Positions 58,927 through 64,000 of a stretch of 64,000 bases of DNA are shown here, piece after piece. A program made the translations under genes and the position numbers. The stretch is from Aotearoamyces nothofagi. Taxonomy: Eukaryota; Ascomycota; Leotiomycetes; Leotiales; Tympanidaceae. Position 1 is the stretch's first letter; each line of letters starts with the position of its first letter. The notes below the pieces were generated by a model. That model was given only the letters and a program-made list of their open reading frames with translations, was not told the origin of the DNA and ran no database searches. The stretch covers positions 1,302,001-1,366,000 of the forward strand of contig JADDTR010000001.1 of assembly GCA_015345905.1 (NCBI GenBank), read 5' to 3'.

Positions 58927-60134
58927 ATGAGCATTCAACCCCAACCCCGCCAACACGCTACGCCTCCAGAAAGCTTCACAAACCCTCCTCTGACCCCTCC
59001 TCCAACTGATGAGAAGGGCCTCAGTTCGGTCTCGCGGATTGTAGAAGAGATTAAGAACCGGCGGGAGGGACGCGACTTGATGAGTACGCCGTGGGTCGTC
59101 TATTCGTTAGACCTGAAAGGGTACCAGGAGCTGCAGCACGAACTTGAAAGAGACGAGTCTCTCTGTGGGTTTGCACAACATAAACTCCGGTATGAAGAAC
59201 CTTGATTGGGCCCTTCGAACCGATTCTAATACCTAGCTAACTCTGCACGCAGATACGACTATTTCCCTTCTGCTAGTCGACTTGTCATTCGAATGCCCAC
59301 CACTCTACACGAAGCATTTATCACAAGCATTGTTGAGGAGATACAAGTCCAATTGAGGTCTATTCAAGACAGGTCAGCAGAGTTCGCAAACGAGATCAGG
59401 TCTGGAGGATCGGCATCAATCAAGTTCACAGACGAAGAGTACGGCAAGCACGATCCTGATGCGCAGTTCCGCCACTCGAATGCCCAATTTCCAGGAGTCG
59501 TGATCGAGGTGTCGTATTCGCAGAAGAGAAAGGACCTCGAGCGCCTTGCGGACGATTATATCCTCGGATCTGATAGCGATATTCGGGTGGTTGTGGGCTT
59601 AGATATCGAATATAAAACAGGCAAGAAGGCAACGTTGTCTGTTTGGCGACCAAACATTATCACGAATGAAGCTGGGGAGAAAGAACTAGTCGCCCAATTA
59701 ATCGTCGCGAACCAGGTTTGCAAACACCATTTAAATCTACATCTTATGCTAACCCGTTGCAGGTTTTCCGTGATACCAATGGCAACCCAAGCCCATCTCG
59801 TACAGGAGGCCTTCGACTACGCCTTCGAGACTTCGCCACGGAAGCCCTGGCCAGGGCTCACCTACGCGATCCCATTATCCTCCCTGCCGACAAATTATGT
59901 TCGCTTCTTGAGGACGCGGAGGATGCAGCGTCCGTCGTTGGGCAGCATACTGGCATCATCACAACTAATAAGCCGTGGATAAGAAAGCGGCGCAGGGAAT
60001 CCTCACCACTAGAGGAGCTCACTCAGAGAGATGAGAAACGCTTTCGCGCTGACGAGAGTAGAGCGGCCGATCAAACAACGAGGGACGATTCTTCATACAA
60101 GACGGGTTCAACATCTGAGGGAGAAGCCAGTTGA
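58927..60134 (+). CDS. PD-(D/E)XK/Uma2-like nuclease-fold protein (putative)
   Basis: Three exons (58927-59189, 59253-59715, 59763-60134) give 365 aa. Pro-rich N-terminus (ESFTNPPLTPPPTDEKGL), then FPSASRLVIRMPTTLHEAF. A restriction-endonuclease-like core is suggested by a helix with Glu116/117 (SIVEEIQVQL), HDPDAQF with Asp155/Asp157, and VVIEVSYSQ with Glu173 and Ser175, followed by a helix and a strand (DIRVVVGLDIEYK). This order resembles PD-(D/E)XK folds of the Uma2 (DUF820) type; the assignment is inference from pattern. The last 60 residues are basic and acidic mixed and disordered, with a KRRR cluster (KPWIRKRRRESS) that could be a nuclear signal. It stands alone between two AT-rich blocks. 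An earlier in-frame ATG at 58789 is possible but the added sequence looks like 5' UTR. Confidence 0.68.
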
Positions 60135-60207
60135 TTTGTGCTTGAGAGAAAGACTGATCGACCACCGGAATAGGAGAGCTGCATAGGTGCTGCCGTACAG
60201 CCGGTTT

Positions 60208-60388
60208 GCTGCCGCAGCAACCGTACTCGCTCGACACCAACCCGACCGAGAAAGTTTGGAGAACTCTAAAATGCATTAGGTCGGGCTTTGTTGAAGCGGA
60301 TCTTTTGGGTTTCTTGGAAGAGAATTTCACCACTGGAGGTGTTCGAAAGGCAATTGCCAGAGGCCATTTCTACCATTCTAGTGTCTGA
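60208..60388 (+). pseudogene. Tc1/mariner-type transposase C-terminal remnant
   Basis: A frame of about 60 codons reads LPQQPYSLDTNPTEKVWRTL and continues to a stop at 60386-60388. This matches the last catalytic block of DDE transposases of the Tc1/mariner group (usual form PYSPDLNPIEKVW), with Leu-Asp-Thr where Pro-Asp-Leu is usual and Thr for Ile. The Glu of NPxE is present. No upstream part of the transposase (first two Asp) and no terminal inverted repeats are seen, so only the 3' end survives. It starts 73 bp after the stop codon of the nuclease-like gene. Confidence 0.6.
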
Positions 60389-60644
60389 ACAGATAAGCTG
60401 GTAGTGAGGCCTTGTACATTTCCATTTGCTTCATTGTACCCCTGCCAGATACCACCTTGCCGTTGCCATCTTTGAAGCTGTAGTCCCAGACATGCTTGTT
60501 CGGATCCTCCTGGGAACGAAAATCTAGAGCTGCCCGAGGTAGCATATAAGGATTGGTAGTATACCGCCAATATATCTCGATTGTACAACGTGCAGCAGGC
60601 GTCGTTGGTAAGTTCCAATGTACATCTTGCTGTTGCAAATGAAT
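60378..60644 (-). pseudogene. Orphan C-terminal coding fragment, unknown protein
   Basis: On the minus strand an acceptor-like TTGCAACAG at about 60622 leads into about 80 codons that read as normal protein (QDVHWNLPTTPAARCTIEIY, KHVWDYSFKDGNGKVV) and end in a stop at 60380-60378. No consistent upstream exon could be built, and the end overlaps the transposase remnant on the other strand. It may be the 3' end of a gene cut by repeat activity. Family not recognised. Confidence 0.35.
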
Positions 60645-60839
60645 GAGGAAGTTGCTTTGCAGTTGCCAGGACTTGCTGTAGTCAGGGCAGGAAGGGAGCT
60701 TGTATAGGTAAGCCTATATATATCCGACAGGGAGATAGGCATCGTCAAGTCTCTAGAAGTGTTAGCAACCATTGTTGAGAACACTCGTACAGCAATAATT
60801 GAGTCGGTGAATTTATACCTCGATTTACAGGGCATTCAG

Positions 60840-63560
60840 AAGGGTATACAAGTATAGCGAAAGGTTAAGATTAAATACAGTGTTGGTAGGAATAGATATA
60901 TAGATGTATTTATACTTGAAGAGACTATATAGCTATAATATCTAGATTACTTTTATCAATATACAAGGATTCTAGAATTAACAATTGAGATTATAGAATG
61001 ATAAGAAGAAATCTAGTAGATAGTTTTAATATATATATTTATTAGATTAAAAGATATAAAACTAAAAGAAGAAATTATCAATTTAGACAGATAGTATATA
61101 ACTTTATTTTAAAAGTAAATAAACCAATTATAGAAAGTCTTAAGAGAAAAAGAGATAGTAGAAGTAGTAATTAATAATATAATCAACTTTTTTTTTATTA
61201 AATAGTTTATTTTCTTAAAGAGAAATAGTTAAAAAAAGTAATATATTAATAACAACTTTATAGATTTACTATAAAGAATTTTTATAATTCTAAAACTAAT
61301 AATTTATTTTATAATAATTGAATAGAATAGAATAGAATAGAATAATAACTTATTATTCTATTCTATTCTATATAAAACAGTTTTATAAATACTAGAGAAC
61401 TTTCTTTATTAATTAATAACTAATATATTTTCTAATTGAATAGACTATTCAGTTAAATAGACTATTAAAATATTAAAATATAATATCTACTTAGTATTAT
61501 ATAATAATACTATTAAAAAAGACTCTAGCTATTTAATCTAAATAGAATTCTAAAATATCTTATATATATAAATATTATATCTAACTTGATTATATAAGCT
61601 ATAATACTAGTATTAATATCTTCAATTAGAGATTAAGATAAGAAAGAATATTTACTAAATTATATAGAATAAAACCAATTGTTTAAAATCTACTCTTGAT
61701 ATTTTATTCTATAAATATAACTTTAAAAGCTTCTTTAAATATAGAAAAGAACTTAAGTTTAATAATATAATTAATCTAGAACTATATAAACTTTCTAATC
61801 TACTTATTATATAAAGTTTTAAATAGATTAAAATAGTTAATATCAAGAGACTAAAAGATATATAAAAAGTATAGTAGTATATAGAGTATAATAATATAGT
61901 TTTATTAATAGTACTATTGAAATTCAACTAAAAGATAGAACTATATTATCTAAAATTAATAGATAGTATATTCCTTTTATACAACTCTTTATATACTTTT
62001 CAAAGTATTAAATCTACTTAAATCCAATTGTATTTATTGTCTAGCTATTTTTATTTAATATAATTATCTAATTCTATAGAAAATCTAAGTTTTTATATTA
62101 GACTAAGAGATAGTTTTTTCTCTTGAAAATAATAAATAGAGAAATTGATCAGTTATATAAATTAATACTCTATATAATTAAAATCTACTCTTGATTTCTA
62201 AATTATATAGTTATTTATTGATTTTTTAACTTGGAATTAATAACTATTTTAATAATAGTAATAACTTCTATAAAAAATCTAGCTTTATTAAAGTTGTATA
62301 TATTCTTCTCTTAAACTCTATACTTTATAATTATATTTTATATAAGCTTAAACTAGTCTTTAATAATTATTAAATCTTTATATAGAGCTCTTTTATAATT
62401 GTATTTATAACTGAATTTTATTTTAATCTCTATATAATATATAAAGCTAAAAGTTCAATTTTTATCTACTAGAAATATATTATATTTGAAGAGTAGAAGA
62501 TTTACTATATCTTATATAGTTTATAATTAGAGAGAAAATCTATATAAATCTAGATCAAGAATATATTATCTATTAATAATATAACTAGATAGAAGTCTAG
62601 CTATATTATTATCTTCATTATTATAAAATATTTCTATAACTAGCTATTGTATTATAATAAGTCAATCTTATTATATATATAATCTAAAGATTATATAATC
62701 AACTAGAGATTATATAATCTATTAACTAGTTATATAATCAATCTAAAGATTTATTAAACTAAATATTTAAGAGATTTTATTTTTTAGAATATTCTTTCTA
62801 TACAACTATTATATATATTATAATATAAAAGATTAAGTTCTATTCTTACTTCAACTTCTAAAAGATTTCTAGTATAAGAATTAATAATTAAAGTAGATTG
62901 AAAGTAGTTAGAACTAGTTCAGTTTAAATCTAAATTAATATAAAATAGATCTAGAGAGGTTATTAATATTATAGAAAGTTTATAGTATTGAAATTCTAAA
63001 AGACAATTAAGAGAATTTTTATTTAATATATAAATTTCAGTAATAGTATAATTGATCTAATAAATCTAGACTAAATAAAAGAATTAAAGACAAGGTATAT
63101 ATAAAAGTAGAAAGAGTAGATCAAATATTATAAAAAAAGAGAACTATTAGAAAGAAAGAAAGAAAAGAGAGAAGTAAATAATAAAGAGATATAAAATTCT
63201 TATATTCTATAAAAGTAGTATTGAATCTATATATATATTTTATTTAATATAGTAGTTATAGTTTTTATATATAGACTTATTATTTAGTTATTTACTAAAT
63301 TAAAAATTTATTGAAGATATATTCAACTATAAAATTATTCTAAGACTTAAAATAGTCTATTACTATAATTGTTAATATTATAATAAGTTATAATAATAAT
63401 AAGATTGTTATTATTAATATAACTACTATATAAATAGAGTTATTTAGACTCTCTTCTCTTATTATAAGATAGATAAAAAAGGCTTTCTATAGTTTAAATA
63501 GCTGTTTAAATAAGCTGTTGTCTATAACTTACTATATATTACTAACTCTCTCTAAATAAT
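60840..63560. other. AT-rich block, likely RIP-degraded repeat DNA
   Basis: About 2.7 kb of extremely A+T-rich sequence full of TA steps, with sharp edges and no intact open frame. The frames present (for example 61709-61927 on the minus strand) encode only low-complexity Ile/Leu/Tyr/Asn-rich peptides. In ascomycetes such blocks are usually transposon copies ruined by repeat-induced point mutation; the family cannot be told from the sequence. A pentanucleotide (GAATA) microsatellite lies at 61320-61345, mirrored by TATTC units at 61353-61369. Confidence 0.8.
61320..61369. repeat. (GAATA)n / (TATTC)n inverted microsatellite
   Basis: About five GAATA units, then about ten bases later several TATTC units, so the tract is a long imperfect palindrome inside the AT-rich block. 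Confidence 0.8.
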
Positions 63561-64000
63561 TCTATAAGCCAGAGTAGTTTTCAAGGTTATTGATCAGAGT
63601 ATCAACTGGAGATATCAACTAGTTGTCTTATAGCATCAAGAGCAACTCGCCAATCCACCGTTGGCGATATGAAAAAAAAAACATAGATTTGCAAGATTAT
63701 TCAGAGAGGGATAGGAGAAGGCTGGTATCCTATAGATCTGAGTAAGCTTACCGAAACAGGGGTATCAGCTCGCGAAAGGAAGGAGGCCACCTATATAGAA
63801 GCTCGAGATGTTGTACTATTATACAATTCCTCTGGATCACTCCTCTGCTATATGCTATACTGCAGTTTGCCCGGTTGATAGATTTGAGGATTGGAGCTGT
63901 AGAGAGGGCTGGTGAGATGTTTACTGCCTTGCTCGAGCTGCGCGGCTATTAGAGTGGAAGAGTGGAGATTGGAACGAGGATGATGTATTGTGAGGATGAT
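63561..64000. other. Right-edge sequence of normal composition
   Basis: Base composition returns to normal. The last about 120 bases are open on the minus strand for some 40 codons (ending QIYQPGKLQYSI), possibly the tail of a gene outside the window. Not enough to call. Confidence 0.3.

Noticed and set aside
61709-61927. 72-codon minus-strand frame in the AT-rich block as a gene or mitochondrial insertion
   Set aside because: Only Ile/Leu/Tyr/Asn-rich low complexity. No mitochondrial gene or conserved domain is visible; composition alone explains it.

Overview
This window looks like nuclear DNA of a filamentous ascomycete (Pezizomycotina). The genes are compact, with many short introns of about 50-70 nt that carry GTNNGT donors and CTRAC-type branch points. 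The proteins are fungal throughout: Sin3, IQGAP, a Zn2Cys6 activator, CPD photolyase, SLX4, kinesin-8, and a fumarate reductase fused to cytochrome b5. The AT-rich blocks at the right end are what repeat-induced point mutation (RIP) leaves behind. This would suit Leotiomycetes, but the class is inference.

Layout. Positions 1-53,600 are ordinary gene-dense housekeeping sequence: a partial unknown gene at the left edge; an MFS sugar transporter; a Ted1/Cdc1-type ER phosphoesterase; a DUF202 membrane protein; a ZRC1/COT1-type zinc transporter; SIN3; a FAS1 protein; fumarate reductase-cytochrome b5; IMP dehydrogenase; an Rng2-type IQGAP; CPD photolyase; SLX4; ribosomal protein S21; kinesin-8; a small beta-grasp-like unknown; a Tim17-family membrane protein; proline dehydrogenase; an RRM-like protein with an 18-bp coding minisatellite; CGI121 (KEOPS); and a Zn2Cys6 regulator. 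Five divergent pairs share short promoters: SIN3/FAS1, IMPDH/IQGAP, SLX4/RPS21, unknown/Tim17-like and CGI121/Zn2Cys6.

From about 53.3 kb base composition becomes strongly G+C-rich and simple repeats crowd the intergenic DNA. This zone holds a type-B carboxylesterase and an NADP-mannitol dehydrogenase. At about 58.28 kb it gives way abruptly to a small AT-rich islet. Next come one gene for a PD-(D/E)XK/Uma2-like protein and a broken Tc1/mariner transposase tail. A second AT-rich block of about 2.7 kb (60.84-63.56 kb) follows, and the last 0.4 kb is normal in composition.

The neighbours do not form one pathway and I see no biosynthetic cluster. Several genes belong to general systems: zinc storage, GTP synthesis, t6A tRNA modification, proline catabolism, DNA repair (photolyase, SLX4) and cytokinesis/microtubule control. 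Exon models were built by hand from splice signals and frame continuity. I found no convincing undescribed multi-gene system. The best leads are the palindromic promoter elements, the ATG-only first exon, the hexapeptide minisatellite, the composition cliff, and the nuclease-like gene boxed between AT-rich blocks.
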